A stretch of 64,000 bases of DNA from Prolixibacteraceae bacterium. GTDB lineage: Bacteria > Bacteroidota > Bacteroidia > Bacteroidales > Prolixibacteraceae. A model generated the notes under the pieces. That model did no database searches. It was not told the origin of the DNA and saw only the letters and a program-made list of their open reading frames with translations. This document shows, piece after piece, positions 16,943 to 27,600 of the stretch (its first letter is position 1; each line of letters begins with the position of its first letter). The position numbers were made by a program, and so were the translations under genes. Location: assembly GCA_023229575.1 (NCBI GenBank), contig JALNYZ010000002.1:124001-188000 (forward strand), in the 5' to 3' direction.

Positions 16943-18259
16943 CTATCGTTCGATGAGAACGACCATCATATCCATTACATTGGTATAAGTGGGCCCTGTC
17001 CTTAACAAACCACCGGTTGTCTCAAAAAAGGGATAGGAGTTAAAGTCATTGGCCATCTGTTCAGGAGTGAGATTCAGGCATTTAGCCAAACTGATTGTGT
17101 TTCCGTTACAAATCGCACCAGTAGCATCTGTTGGCCCGTCCGTCCCATCCGTTCCGGCCGATAAAAATGTGATACCTGAAGTACCATCCAATTTCTGAGC
17201 CATCAGCAAAGCAAGATGCTGATTTCTTCCTCCCTTTCCATTTCCCAGGCGCTGAACGGTTGGCTCCCCGCCAAAAAGCAGGGCTATCCTTTTCACTCCT
17301 GCCTTTTTTAGCGTAGATTCAATTTCCAAATAGATAGCGTTAGCAACATCTTTCACATCACCTTCCAGTCTATCTGTCACCACAATTGTTTCATAGTCCA
17401 ATTCGATTGCCTTTAATTCAGCGCCCTGTAACGCTGTGAAATTGTTTCCAAGAATAATATTCGAGCTATTCAGAAGGCAAGTATCTGAGTCTTTTACTGT
17501 TTCAGGAATATGGCCGGATTGGCCTTTTATTAGGTAGCCTAAAAGTTCAACCGAAACAGAAGACCTAAGATGGTATTTTTCCAGCACTTCTATGGCATCA
17601 CTGAATGTTGTGGGATCCGCGATTGTTGGACCTGAAGCAATTACATCCATTGGATCACCAGCAACATCGGAAATCAATAGTGTTAAAACCTTGGCAGGAT
17701 AAGCAATCCGTGCCAGTTGCCCCCCTTTTATTTGCGAAAGATGTTTACGCACGCAGTTGATTTCCCGGATATCTGCACCAGAGTCGACCAACAATTGGTT
17801 TAGGATTGCCAGTTGTGCTAAACTGATACCCTCCGGCAAATCGGCCAGTAAGGAAGATCCGCCTCCCGAAATGAGAACAATCAGCAAATCATCTTTTGTT
17901 GCCAACTCTGCCAATTCACGAATTTTTGCAGTGCCGTCCACGCCATTTTGATCCGGTATTGGGTGGCCGGCCTCCGTGATTGTGCATTTCTTCAATGGTT
18001 TTGTGTGGCCATATTTTGTAACTATATGACCACCTGCTATGCTGTCACCCAACAGCAATTCCATGCTTGCTGCCATTGCAGCAGACGCTTTTCCAAACCC
18101 AAGAAGATAGATGTGGTTCAAATCTTTGAGGTTGATGGAAACTGATTGAAAGGTAAGGGATGTGCCGTTCAACTTTATAAAATTACGAATGAGGTTGACT
18201 GGCAACACACGCTCAACTCCTGCTTTATAAATTTCAATAATCTCTTCAAACTGGAACAT
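16943..18259 (-). CDS. Glycerate 2-kinase (DUF4147 / MOFRL type)
   Basis: ATP-dependent kinase converting D-glycerate to 2-phosphoglycerate, linking serine, glyoxylate and sugar-acid breakdown to glycolysis. The 438-residue protein has the N-terminal DUF4147 domain with GFGKAS, GGHIVTKYGH, EAGHPIPD and the LISGGGSSLL phosphate-binding loop, and the C-terminal MOFRL domain with FGGEPTV, GKGGRNQHLAL and LSAGTDGTDGPTDATGA. It converges on the cysteate synthase gene (21 nt apart) and is divergent from the CDF transporter. Confidence 0.92.
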   Translation of the reverse strand: MFQFEEIIEIYKAGVERVLPVNLIRNFIKLNGTSLTFQSVSINLKDLNHIYLLGFGKASAAMAASMELLLGDSIAGGHIVTKYGHTKPLKKCTITEAGHPIPDQNGVDGTAKIRELAELATKDDLLIVLISGGGSSLLADLPEGISLAQLAILNQLLVDSGADIREINCVRKHLSQIKGGQLARIAYPAKVLTLLISDVAGDPMDVIASGPTIADPTTFSDAIEVLEKYHLRSSVSVELLGYLIKGQSGHIPETVKDSDTCLLNSSNIILGNNFTALQGAELKAIELDYETIVVTDRLEGDVKDVANAIYLEIESTLKKAGVKRIALLFGGEPTVQRLGNGKGGRNQHLALLMAQKLDGTSGITFLSAGTDGTDGPTDATGAICNGNTISLAKCLNLTPEQMANDFNSYPFFETTGGLLRTGPTYTNVMDMMVVLIER

Positions 18260-18357
18260 TGGGCAATTATTGATAAGGCAACAAAAATAGCAGATTAATA
18301 TTTCTTTCTTTAGGATTGATTAAAAACAACTATTTTTGACGGCATAAACCTTTCACT

Positions 18358-19278
18358 ATGTCAGGACACAGCGGTTCAGTAAAAGCGGTAGTTTTTGCCC
18401 TTGGGAGTAATATATTGATTACCATTATCAAATTCATCGTCTCTGCTGTGACCCACAGTGCCGGGATGCTTGCTGAGTCCATTCACTCGTTTGCGGATTG
18501 CGGAAACCAGGTTTTTTTGCTAATTGGGAACAAAAGGGCATCCAAACCGGCCAATGAGCAGCACCCCTTCGGGTACGGGAAAGAGGAGTATTTTTGGGGG
18601 TTCCTTGTTGCCGTATTGCTTTTTTTTGTTGGGGCAGCTTTCTCAATCTACGAAGGAGTCCACAAACTTTTTAATCCTGCTGATTTGCAAAATATCAGAT
18701 GGTCATTTATCGTACTCATCGTGTCTATCCTGATAGAAGGAAAATCATTTCATGTTGCTTACACTGCCTTCAAAAACACACACAAAGGTATAGGAATATA
18801 TAAGGCTCTAAAGGAATCCACTGATACCAACCTGTTTGTAATTTTACTGGAAGACTCGGCTGCCCTGATTGGCTTGACACTTGTATTGATTTCTACTTTC
18901 CTGGCCTGGTTCGTTCATCCAGTTTTTGATGCCATTGGATCCATTCTTGTAGGAATACTCCTTGTCACTATCTCTCTTTTCATGATCAATGAGCTTCGGA
19001 AATTGATTGTGGGTGAGAATATATCAAGAGAGTTGCGGCATGAGTTTGAGCAAAACGTCTTAGCAAATTCGGCGATCCACAAAGTCAATTACATCTCTGC
19101 CATGATGATGGGCAAAGGCAAATTCATGCTGGTGATAGGGGTTGACCTCGAAAACACAGTTTCTGCATCCCTGGTTGAGGAACAGTTCAGAAAGATCAGA
19201 AAAGAGTTACATGCATCGAATGATTCAATTCATTCTATCTTTTTTGATGTAAGGGATCTTAAACAAGAGGCATGCTAA
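18358..19278 (+). CDS. Cation diffusion facilitator, ZnT9/SLC30A9-like branch
   Basis: 306-residue inner-membrane metal transporter with six predicted helices and a short cytoplasmic C-terminal domain. Helix 2 carries HSFADCGNQ, as in the SLC30A9-like branch, rather than the DxxxD of YiiP. In helix 5 the usual HxxxD is not visible; the equivalent region reads LLEDSAALIG. Histidine-rich loops (NEQHPFGYGKEEYFWG) fit the family. Substrate is therefore uncertain: Zn, Mn, Fe or another ion. Its TAA overlaps the convergent aldose epimerase stop by 4 bp. A TATTTTTG -7 match lies at 18331-18338. Confidence 0.85.
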   Translation: MSGHSGSVKAVVFALGSNILITIIKFIVSAVTHSAGMLAESIHSFADCGNQVFLLIGNKRASKPANEQHPFGYGKEEYFWGFLVAVLLFFVGAAFSIYEGVHKLFNPADLQNIRWSFIVLIVSILIEGKSFHVAYTAFKNTHKGIGIYKALKESTDTNLFVILLEDSAALIGLTLVLISTFLAWFVHPVFDAIGSILVGILLVTISLFMINELRKLIVGENISRELRHEFEQNVLANSAIHKVNYISAMMMGKGKFMLVIGVDLENTVSASLVEEQFRKIRKELHASNDSIHSIFFDVRDLKQEAC

Positions 19279-20402
19279 CTCTTTACAGAAAACTTATAAA
19301 TGCAGGTATGGGAATATACCTGATCGGGATCAAGCTGAACCGAAGGGAACTTAGGCTGATTGGGTGAGTTGGGATAATGCTGCGTTTCAAGGCAGAATCC
19401 GGTTCTGTATCCATAAGTTTTTCCCTTTTTACCGGGATATTTTCCGTCGAGGAAATTCCCGGTATAAAATTGAATACCAGGCTGATCAGTAAATACCTCC
19501 AGCAAACGGCCGCTTTCGGGTTCGAAAACAGATGCGGCAAGCGAGACATTTTGATCCGGATTTTTATTCAGGACATAATTGATATCATAACCCCGGCCGA
19601 AACGTATTTGCTGGTCCTCGCTATTTATCCTGGAACCGATAATCGTTGGCTTTCTGAAATCAAAAGGTGAATTGTCTACTGCCCTAATTTCCCCGGTAGG
19701 AACCAATGTGGAATCAGTAGGCGTAATAAAATTGGCATTCAGTGTGAGCAGGTGATCCAAAACAGATCCGTTTCCTGCTCCATGCAGGTTGAAATAACTG
19801 TGGTTAGTTAGATTGATAATGGTTGGTTTGTCACATTTTGCTTCATACTGGATCACCAATTCATTGTCGTTGGTCAGACGGTAGATCATGGAAACGCTTA
19901 ACTCCCCGGGATAACCTTCATCCATATCCGGAGAAACGAGTTTCAGGCTCAACTCACCGATGTCATTTTGAACAACCTCCCACATCTTCCCGGAAAACCC
20001 GTTAATGCCTCCATGCAGGCTGTTAATGCCATTATTCTGAGCCAGTTTGTATTTTATATCCCCAATGGAAAATTCACCATTGGCAATTCGGTTCCCGTAT
20101 CTTCCAATAGCAGCGCCAAAGTAATTTTCTTTGGCATTGAGATACCCGTTAATACTGTCATAACCCAAAACAACATCCTCCATGATCCCCCTTTTGTCAG
20201 GAACCAACCACGATACGATTCGCCCTCCCCAATTGGTCACAGTAATTTCCATACCCTTTTGATTCTTCAGCGTATAAATCATCACCTTTTTTCCGTCGAT
20301 TAATTTGTTGAATGCCTGCGGATTAATGGTAGATGGTACAGTTTTACCCGCACAGGAGAAAAGAAGCATTGCCAAAATAGACGAAAAGAATATGGTTCTC
20401 AT
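19275..20402 (-). CDS. Aldose 1-epimerase lipoprotein (GalM family)
   Basis: Interconverts alpha and beta anomers of aldoses such as galactose and glucose. The 375-residue protein starts with a lipoprotein signal (LFSCAGK, Cys about 17), so it probably sits on the periplasmic or outer membrane face, as is common in Bacteroidota. GalM motifs are present: NWGGRIVSW, the GRYGNRIANG substrate loop, NLTNHSYFNLHGAG with the catalytic-site histidine, and a late YTGNFLDG followed by FCLETQHYPNSPNQ with the catalytic-region Glu. It converges on the CDF gene with a 4-bp overlap of stops. Confidence 0.92.
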   Translation of the reverse strand: MRTIFFSSILAMLLFSCAGKTVPSTINPQAFNKLIDGKKVMIYTLKNQKGMEITVTNWGGRIVSWLVPDKRGIMEDVVLGYDSINGYLNAKENYFGAAIGRYGNRIANGEFSIGDIKYKLAQNNGINSLHGGINGFSGKMWEVVQNDIGELSLKLVSPDMDEGYPGELSVSMIYRLTNDNELVIQYEAKCDKPTIINLTNHSYFNLHGAGNGSVLDHLLTLNANFITPTDSTLVPTGEIRAVDNSPFDFRKPTIIGSRINSEDQQIRFGRGYDINYVLNKNPDQNVSLAASVFEPESGRLLEVFTDQPGIQFYTGNFLDGKYPGKKGKTYGYRTGFCLETQHYPNSPNQPKFPSVQLDPDQVYSHTCIYKFSVKS

Positions 20403-20636
20403 GTTAATTGGTTTAAATAATCATAGAAAAGAAAACAGGCTCTCCCAACCATTCAAAAATATAAATTTAACCGGCATCATTTTGCTATCATGAATATTTT
20501 TAAACCTATTCAAAATCAGTTCATTTTATGGACAGATTTTATATGTTTGTGGTTCAAAATTTAAAGAAAGTTTTTTTGATCAATAAATGCATTCTAAAAT
20601 ATTCTTTGTCAATCAGATAAACTAATAAATTTGAAC

Positions 20637-22751
20637 ATGAAAAATGTATTTTTATTTGTGGCTTTCACGGTAGTGGTAGCCTCATGTATGAACGAAAAGA
20701 AAGCGAGAAAAGAGATGAACCCATTTTATGAAACATACAGCACTCCCTATGGGGTACCCCCCTTCGGGATAATTGAAAGCAGGCACTACCTGCCTGCTTT
20801 TAAGGAGGGTATCCTACAGCACAACGGTGATATAGAACAAATTGTCAACAATACAACTGCCCCAGACTTTGGCAATACAATCGTGGCATTGGATAGGAGC
20901 GGAGAGTTGCTAAGCAGGGTTTCTACCCTATTTTTCAATGTCAAGGAGGCAAATACCAACGATTCGATCGATAAGATAGCAGAGGAAGTTGCTCCATTGC
21001 TTTCGCAGCATACAGATGAAATTTTTCTGAACGAAAAACTGTTTGCTAAAGTCAAAGCCGTAGAAGATCAGGAAAATAAGTTGAATCTTGATAGGGAGCA
21101 GAGCAGACTTTTGGAGGAAATTTACAAACGGTTTGTTCGCGGAGGAGCCAATCTTGCTGCAGACAAAAAGGAAGAATTTAAAAAGATCAATACTGAATTG
21201 TCGCTATTGGAGTTGAAATTCGGCAACAATATGCTTGCCGAAACCAACAATTTCAAATTGGTGATTGATAACAAGGATGATCTTGCGGGTCTGCCTGAAT
21301 CGGTAGTGTCAGGTGCCACAGATGACGCCAATGCAAATAAAATGGAGGGCAAATGGGTTTTCACGCTGCAAAAGCCAAGTTGGATACCTTTTCTGACCTA
21401 TTCGGAAAAAAGGGACCTAAGGGAGAAATTGTACAAGGCCATGTACAATCGCAGCAACAACAATAATGAATTTGACAACAAAAGTATTATCAGCAAAATT
21501 GTCAACCTGCGTCTGCAAAAGGCCAAAATGCTGGGTTATGAAACCTGGGCCGCCTATGTTCTGGATGATTGTATGGCAAAGAATGCCAAAAATGTATACG
21601 ATCTGATTGGAAAAGTATGGACGCCGGGATTGAAGCGGGTCAAAGAGGAAGCCAAAGATATCCAGGCTATGATCGATCGCGGGGGTGGTAATTTTAAGCT
21701 GGAAAGCTGGGATTGGTGGTATTACTCTGAAAAAGTAAGAAAGGAAAAATATGATCTTGACGAAGAGCAGGTACGTCCCTATTTCGAATTAAACAACGTT
21801 AGGGCAGGGGCATTTGCCGTCGCCAATAAACTTTATGGACTTTCGTTCAGGCAATTACAAAACATGCCGCTTTATCATCCTGAATGCCAGGTTTTCGAAG
21901 TAAAAGACAAGGATAGTTCGCTCGTTGGTATTTTGTACATGGATTTCTTTCCGAGAGCATCAAAAAAGGGCGGTGCCTGGATGAACAATTACAGGGACCA
22001 ATACCATTACGAAGGAGAGGCAGATGTTCGTCCGGTTGTTTCCAATACTTTCAATTTTTCTAAACCAACCAGTGATAAACCAGCTTTGTTGAATTTTGAT
22101 GAAGTGGAAACCCTCTTTCATGAGTTTGGCCACGGTCTGCACGGACTGCTTTCCAAATGTCATTACAGAACACTCTCTGGAACTTCCGTATCCCGCGATT
22201 TCGTGGAGTTGCCTTCACAAGTGATGGAACATTGGGCTGTAGAGCCTGAGGTTCTTAAAATGTACGCAAAGCATTACAAGACAGGCGAGGTGATTCCTCA
22301 GGCTTTGGTAGAGAAAATTATCAAAGCGGGAAAATTCAACCAGGGATTCATTACATCAGAATTTCTGGCGGCCGCAATTCTTGATATGGATTATTCGACC
22401 GTTACCAAAACAGGGGATATTGATGTCGAAAAATTTGAAAAAGCATCTATGGAGAAAGCCGGCCTGATTCCGGAAATCATTCCGCGTTACCGTTCAACCT
22501 ACTTCAACCATGTATTTCCGGGAGGATATTCCAGCGGTTATTACAGCTATATCTGGGCTGAAGTTCTTGATGCGGATGCTTTTGAAGCCTTTTTGGAGAA
22601 AGGAAATATTTTCGATCAGGAGGTTGCAAGCGCGTTTCGCAAAAATATTCTGGAATGCGGGGGGAGAGAAGAAGCCATGAAACTCTACGTCAATTTCAGG
22701 GGTAAAACTCCCGGAATCGAACCTTTGCTAAAAAATAGGGGATTGAATTAA
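20637..22751 (+). CDS. M3-family peptidyl-dipeptidase lipoprotein (Dcp-like)
   Basis: Zinc oligopeptidase that removes C-terminal dipeptides or cuts short peptides. ATG at 20637 is chosen rather than TTG at 20631; it gives a lipoprotein signal with Cys about 17 (VVASCMNEKK), so the enzyme is envelope-anchored. The protein is 704 residues, the normal M3 length. The zinc motif LFHEFGHGLHGLL is intact, and the C-terminal YSSGYYSYIWAEVLDADAF region, which lines the active site, is conserved. With DPP11 and the C69 dipeptidase in this window, it suggests a peptide-using lifestyle. Confidence 0.94.
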   Translation: MKNVFLFVAFTVVVASCMNEKKARKEMNPFYETYSTPYGVPPFGIIESRHYLPAFKEGILQHNGDIEQIVNNTTAPDFGNTIVALDRSGELLSRVSTLFFNVKEANTNDSIDKIAEEVAPLLSQHTDEIFLNEKLFAKVKAVEDQENKLNLDREQSRLLEEIYKRFVRGGANLAADKKEEFKKINTELSLLELKFGNNMLAETNNFKLVIDNKDDLAGLPESVVSGATDDANANKMEGKWVFTLQKPSWIPFLTYSEKRDLREKLYKAMYNRSNNNNEFDNKSIISKIVNLRLQKAKMLGYETWAAYVLDDCMAKNAKNVYDLIGKVWTPGLKRVKEEAKDIQAMIDRGGGNFKLESWDWWYYSEKVRKEKYDLDEEQVRPYFELNNVRAGAFAVANKLYGLSFRQLQNMPLYHPECQVFEVKDKDSSLVGILYMDFFPRASKKGGAWMNNYRDQYHYEGEADVRPVVSNTFNFSKPTSDKPALLNFDEVETLFHEFGHGLHGLLSKCHYRTLSGTSVSRDFVELPSQVMEHWAVEPEVLKMYAKHYKTGEVIPQALVEKIIKAGKFNQGFITSEFLAAAILDMDYSTVTKTGDIDVEKFEKASMEKAGLIPEIIPRYRSTYFNHVFPGGYSSGYYSYIWAEVLDADAFEAFLEKGNIFDQEVASAFRKNILECGGREEAMKLYVNFRGKTPGIEPLLKNRGLN

Positions 22752-22981
22752 GGTCGATTGATAATCAAATTATTATACGTGTTTCTTTCTTTTTGCCAAC
22801 TTTCAGGAGTCTATCTTGATGCGATTGGAATTAATATGGAATAAGTCAGCAATTAAACTTAAAAAAAATCATTATATATTGGGATTGTGTTTTTTGATCT
22901 TAAAAGCTAGTTTTGCTTTATTCTTAACGAAAAAGGTTAGAATTCTTTCAGATATTTTACTTTTGTTGCAGAGTTCGGTAA

Positions 22982-23329
22982 ATGAAGAATAAGGTAAGGT
23001 CTACAGTAAGGTATTTGTTATTATTCCTATTCATAGGCTACTATGGTAGTATAACTTTATTCTGGCATACCCATCGTCAGGGTACCGAAATTATATTGCA
23101 TTCACATCCTTTTAGCAATCAGGGTCATACGCATACTGCGGCTCAATATGATCTAATAAAAATTTTCTCCTCAACCTCTGGATTTATTGCACTGGCAGGA
23201 TTGCTGCTGGCTAAAATATATTTTAGGAGGGGGCAATCAATCCTTCCTTTTCCGGATCGGCAAAATCTTCAGTTATACCCGCTGATCTGTTTCCGCCGGG
23301 GCCCTCCGGTGGTCTGTTTACCACTTTAG
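22982..23329 (+). CDS. Small His-rich membrane protein upstream of metal pump
   Basis: 115-residue protein, not assigned to a family. It has one N-terminal membrane helix (RYLLLFLFIGYYGSITLF), then a histidine-rich outside segment (WHTHRQG, LHSHPF, GHTHTAAQYD), then a second helix (GFIALAGLLLAKIYF). The histidines suggest metal binding, and the position 250 nt before a CusB/CzcB operon on the same strand fits a role in metal sensing or handling; both points are inference. The C-terminus (FRRGPPVVCLPL) looks unconserved. Confidence 0.6.
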   Translation: MKNKVRSTVRYLLLFLFIGYYGSITLFWHTHRQGTEIILHSHPFSNQGHTHTAAQYDLIKIFSSTSGFIALAGLLLAKIYFRRGQSILPFPDRQNLQLYPLICFRRGPPVVCLPL

Positions 23330-23579
23330 TTTTCTCTATTTTGACCATGTTTGGTCACCTATTCTCCATTAGGTAGATGGCTAAAGCTCAAAATGAATTC
23401 ATAGCTATTCAATGTGGATATATGCGTCTGGAAAATTAGTCCGGATCGACGCGTATATACTTTCGGCCATGTAAGGGAGTTACCGTAATGCCCGTATCGA
23501 TAGGGTTTCTCCTCTTTTAAAGTTTTTGCCCGGCTTATATTCAGCAGATTAATACTGTAATACAATACAAAAAATTAGG

Positions 23580-24689
23580 ATGCAAAAAATATTCATCATC
23601 GTGGGCGTCGCAGCAATGGCTTTGCTGTCGTGTTCCCATCCGGAAAAATCCGGACAAGCGGTAAAAGAGAGCCGCATTCAAACAGAAGGGAATATTGTAG
23701 TTGTTCCTGAAGGATCGCCTGTATCGCAAAAGATAAGGTTGCAATCAGTCATCCCGGCAAATTATCATGCACATTATACCACGACCGGTACTGTGCGCGT
23801 GATTACCGGTTCTATGGCCGAGATCTCAACTCCATTTGAAGGTCGGATCACCAAATCGTTTGTCAGGCTTGGGCAAAAAGTTTTGGCAGGAACCCCGGTT
23901 TTCGAAATTTACTCGCCCGACTATTTTGAAACCGTTAAATCCTTTGTTCAGGCCAAACAGGAAAAACAACTTGCAACGGCCAATTACGACCGGCAAAAAG
24001 ACCTGCGGGAACATGGTGTGGGTTCAAAAAAAGAACTGGAAGAAGCGGAGGCTGCCTGGCAGATTGCCGGTCGCGAATATGAAAAATCCGAAGCTTCGCT
24101 GCTCATTTTCAACGTAAAACCAGAGGAGATCAGTTTGGGAAAACCGCTGATTGTGCGCTCGCCAATTGCCGGTGAGATTGTAAAAAACAACATCACCGTG
24201 GGACAATACCTGAAAAATGATGCTGAGCCTCAGACCGCTGTTGCCAATCTGGGGAGAGTATGGGTCGTTGCCCAGGTAAAGGAAAAGAACATCAGCCTGA
24301 TTAATTCAATTGATTCGGTGCATGTCATTACTGACGCTCACCCGGATAAGCCCATCAGCGGAATTGTTTCATATGTTGGGAGCTTGCTCGATGAACAAAC
24401 CCGCTCTGTGGAAGTGTACGTGGAATGTCGTAATGACAATAAAACACTGAAACCCGGCATGTTTGCCAATGTATCGTTTACCCGCCAAATTCATGATGCT
24501 ATGGTTATTCCTGCCAGTGCCATCCTTCAGGGAGAAGTCCATGCCTATGTGTTTGTTCAGACCGAAAAGAACAAGTTTGTCAAGCGCGATGTGTCGGTGA
24601 CCACTGGGAACGAAAAAGAACTGATTGTAAACAGCGGCTTATCAGCCAATGAAACGATTGTTGCTGAAGGAGCAGTTTACCTACGTTAA
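23580..24689 (+). CDS. RND periplasmic adaptor, CusB/CzcB type
   Basis: Membrane-fusion component linking the inner-membrane pump to the outer-membrane channel. 369 residues: lipoprotein signal with Cys about 18 (ALLSCSHPEK), a lipoyl half-motif around STPFEGRITKSFVRLGQKV, an alpha-helical hairpin (about 120-180), the second lipoyl half (VRSPIAGEIVKNNITVGQ), then beta-barrel and membrane-proximal domains (LKPGMFANVSF...VIPASAIL). Its stop lies 9 nt before the pump gene, so the three genes form one operon. The upstream gap (23330-23579) holds two short inverted repeats, TGACCA/TGGTCA (23342-23357) and ACCTA/TAGGT (23357-23374), which could be operator-like but are weak. Confidence 0.93.
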   Translation: MQKIFIIVGVAAMALLSCSHPEKSGQAVKESRIQTEGNIVVVPEGSPVSQKIRLQSVIPANYHAHYTTTGTVRVITGSMAEISTPFEGRITKSFVRLGQKVLAGTPVFEIYSPDYFETVKSFVQAKQEKQLATANYDRQKDLREHGVGSKKELEEAEAAWQIAGREYEKSEASLLIFNVKPEEISLGKPLIVRSPIAGEIVKNNITVGQYLKNDAEPQTAVANLGRVWVVAQVKEKNISLINSIDSVHVITDAHPDKPISGIVSYVGSLLDEQTRSVEVYVECRNDNKTLKPGMFANVSFTRQIHDAMVIPASAILQGEVHAYVFVQTEKNKFVKRDVSVTTGNEKELIVNSGLSANETIVAEGAVYLR

Positions 24690-24698
24690 TCGCAAATT

Positions 24699-27600
24699 AT
24701 GGAAAAGTTATTAAGGTTATTTATACATCGCCGCTTACTGATTGCCACCTGCTTTCTGCTGGTTTCGGCTTTCGGCGTTTATTCGTGGTTTCAGTTGCCT
24801 ATTGATGCTTACCCTGATATTGCTGACGTAACAGTTCAGGTGGCTACGCAGGTTCCGGGGCTCGCCGCAGAAGAAATTGAACAGCAAATCACCATTCCAC
24901 TCGAAAAGGAATTGAACGGCTTACCTGGTCTGCAAACCATGCGCAGCAAAAATATGTTCGGCATCTCCACCATCATCTTGGTTTTTAAAGATGGAGTTGA
25001 CGATTATTTTGCCCGGCAGCGGGTGCAGGAGCGTATCAATGGTGCGGAACTTCCTTTCGGTGCAGTACCAGGTTTGAATCCGCTCACTTCGCCAACAGGT
25101 GAAGTTTGTCGGTATGTAATTGAAACGGCAAGTCACAGCCTGCGTGAAATTACCGACCTTCAGAAATGGGTAATTATTCCCCGTCTGAAACAGGTAACCG
25201 GAGTGGCCGATGTTTCCAACTTTGGTGGAATTACAACCCAGTTCCAGATTGAAATAGATCCCAAAAAATTGGGAAAATACGATATTTCACTTTCTGATGT
25301 AATTGACCGGATAGGTAAAAACAATGCCAATGCAGGAGGAAGCATGATCGACCGGGGCGATTTATCTTATGTGGTTCGTGGAATAGGATTAGTAAAAGAC
25401 CTCGACGACCTGGGTCGTATTGTGGTGAAAACAGAACATGGACTCCCGATTTACCTGAGTGATTTGGGAACCCTTAAATATGGCAACATCGAGCGTAAAG
25501 GGGTCTTAGGCTATTCTGACCAGAAACGGAATTACAGTGATGGAATTCAGGGAATAGTGCAGTTGTTAAGGTACGAAAACCCATCAGAAGTGCTTGAAAA
25601 CGTACATCAGGCCATTGATGAACTGAACAACGAAACACTTCCCAAAGGAGTGAATATTCACGTGTTTATGGATCGTACCCAGTTGGTCAATGCCACATTA
25701 AATACTGTTTCACATACTTTGCTGTTCGGGATTTTGCTGGTTGTGACAGTTCTTATTATTTTTCTTGGAAGTTGGCGGGGGGCGTTGATTGTGGCTGTCG
25801 CTATACCGCTTTCGCTGCTAATTGCCTTTATCCTGATGCACGCCACAAACATTCCGGCTAACTTGTTGTCGCTGGGAGCTATCGACTTCGGAATTATAGT
25901 GGACGGCTCCATTGTTATGATGGAAACCATTCTCCGGAAGCGTGAAGAAAATCCGGACGAGCCCTTACATGGCGACAACATAGTGAAAAGAGCTGCCGAA
26001 GTTGGGAAACCCATTTTCTTTTCGTTGCTGATCATCATTATGGCTTACCTGCCACTATTTACGTTTGAGCGTATCGAAAAAAAAATGTTCACCCCGATGG
26101 CTTTCACTGTGGGCTATGCCCTACTTGGTGCTTTGGCCGTTGCCTTGCTGCTTATTCCCGGTTTGACATTTTGGGTTTATCGTAAACCTCAGAAGGTACT
26201 TCATAATCCGTGGCTCGAACGCCTGAGTAATTTTTACCGGAAACTGGTTACCAGATTGGTTGATAAGCCGGGTAAAGTTATCTTACCACTGTCTATTATT
26301 ATGGGTGCTACCGTTGTACTTTCACTGATGGTTGGGAAGGATTTTCTGCCAACGCTTGACGAAGGTTCGCTATGGATGCAGGTGCAATTGCCTCCGGGCA
26401 TCACGCTGGACAAATCAAAAGCGATGGCCGATACATTGCGTAAACATATGATGAAATTTGATGAAGTCAGTTATGCAATGACACAAGTTGGCCGCGATGA
26501 TGAAGGTGTTGACCCGTTTTCAACTTCACATGTGGAATGCGCCGTCGGCTTACGTCCATACAGCGATTGGAAAAATGGTAAAAACAAAGCTATGTTGGTC
26601 GATGAAATGTCTGCTGACCTGGCTAAACTTCCGGGGTATGAAATAGGTTTCTCTCAACCGATCATTGACATGGTCATGGATCAGATTGCGGGATCGCACA
26701 GCGACCTGGCCATAAAGATTTATGGCGAAAATCAGCAAGAAGCCCGTCGGATTGCCGAAGAGGTAAAAGGTAAAATTCGCTTGATTCAGGGAGCCGAAGA
26801 TGTCAGCATTGAACAGGAACCACCATTGCCCCAATTGCAGATTCATGCCGACCGTGCCAAAATTGCTGAGTATGGACTGAATGTATCGGATGTGGCCGAA
26901 TTGATTGAGGTTGCCATCGGCGGAAAAGCAATTTCGCAGGTTTTCATCGGCAATAAAGTGTATGATGTGATTTGCCGTTACAGCGAACAATTCCGCGATA
27001 CTCCGGAAAAAATAGGAAGTCTGATGCTGACTTCGGAAACAGGAGCAAAAATTCCTTTATCGCAAATTGCTGAAATCACCACTACAATAGGCCCTGGGAT
27101 CATTAATCGCGAGTCAAACCAGCGTTTTGTGACTGTCAGGGTAAACCTCCGGGGACGTGACACCAGTTCATTTCTGAAAGAGGCTAATCAGGTCATCGAG
27201 AAAAATATCATTTATGATCACAATGATTTCCATTTTAGCTGGGGAGGACAATTCGATAACCAGCAACGTGCATATGGGCGGTTGGCTCTGATTGTACCGC
27301 TTTCGCTGGCACTGATGTTTATCCTGCTGTTCTGGAATTTCGGAAATTTCCGGCAAGCATGGTTGCAGATAGGTATGCTTCCGCTCGCTATCTTCGGAGG
27401 AATGCTGGCACTGAATGTCTTTGGAATGAGTTTCAATGTATCATCAGCCGTAGGTTTTATCGCGCTTTTCGGGGTATTTATACAGAATGGCGTATTGATG
27501 ATTTCGCACATCAATTATCTGCGCAAAAATGGTGAAATGCTGAAGACTGCGGTCATTGACGGGGCTTTGCAAAGGTTCCGGCCAATTCTGATGACCTCTT

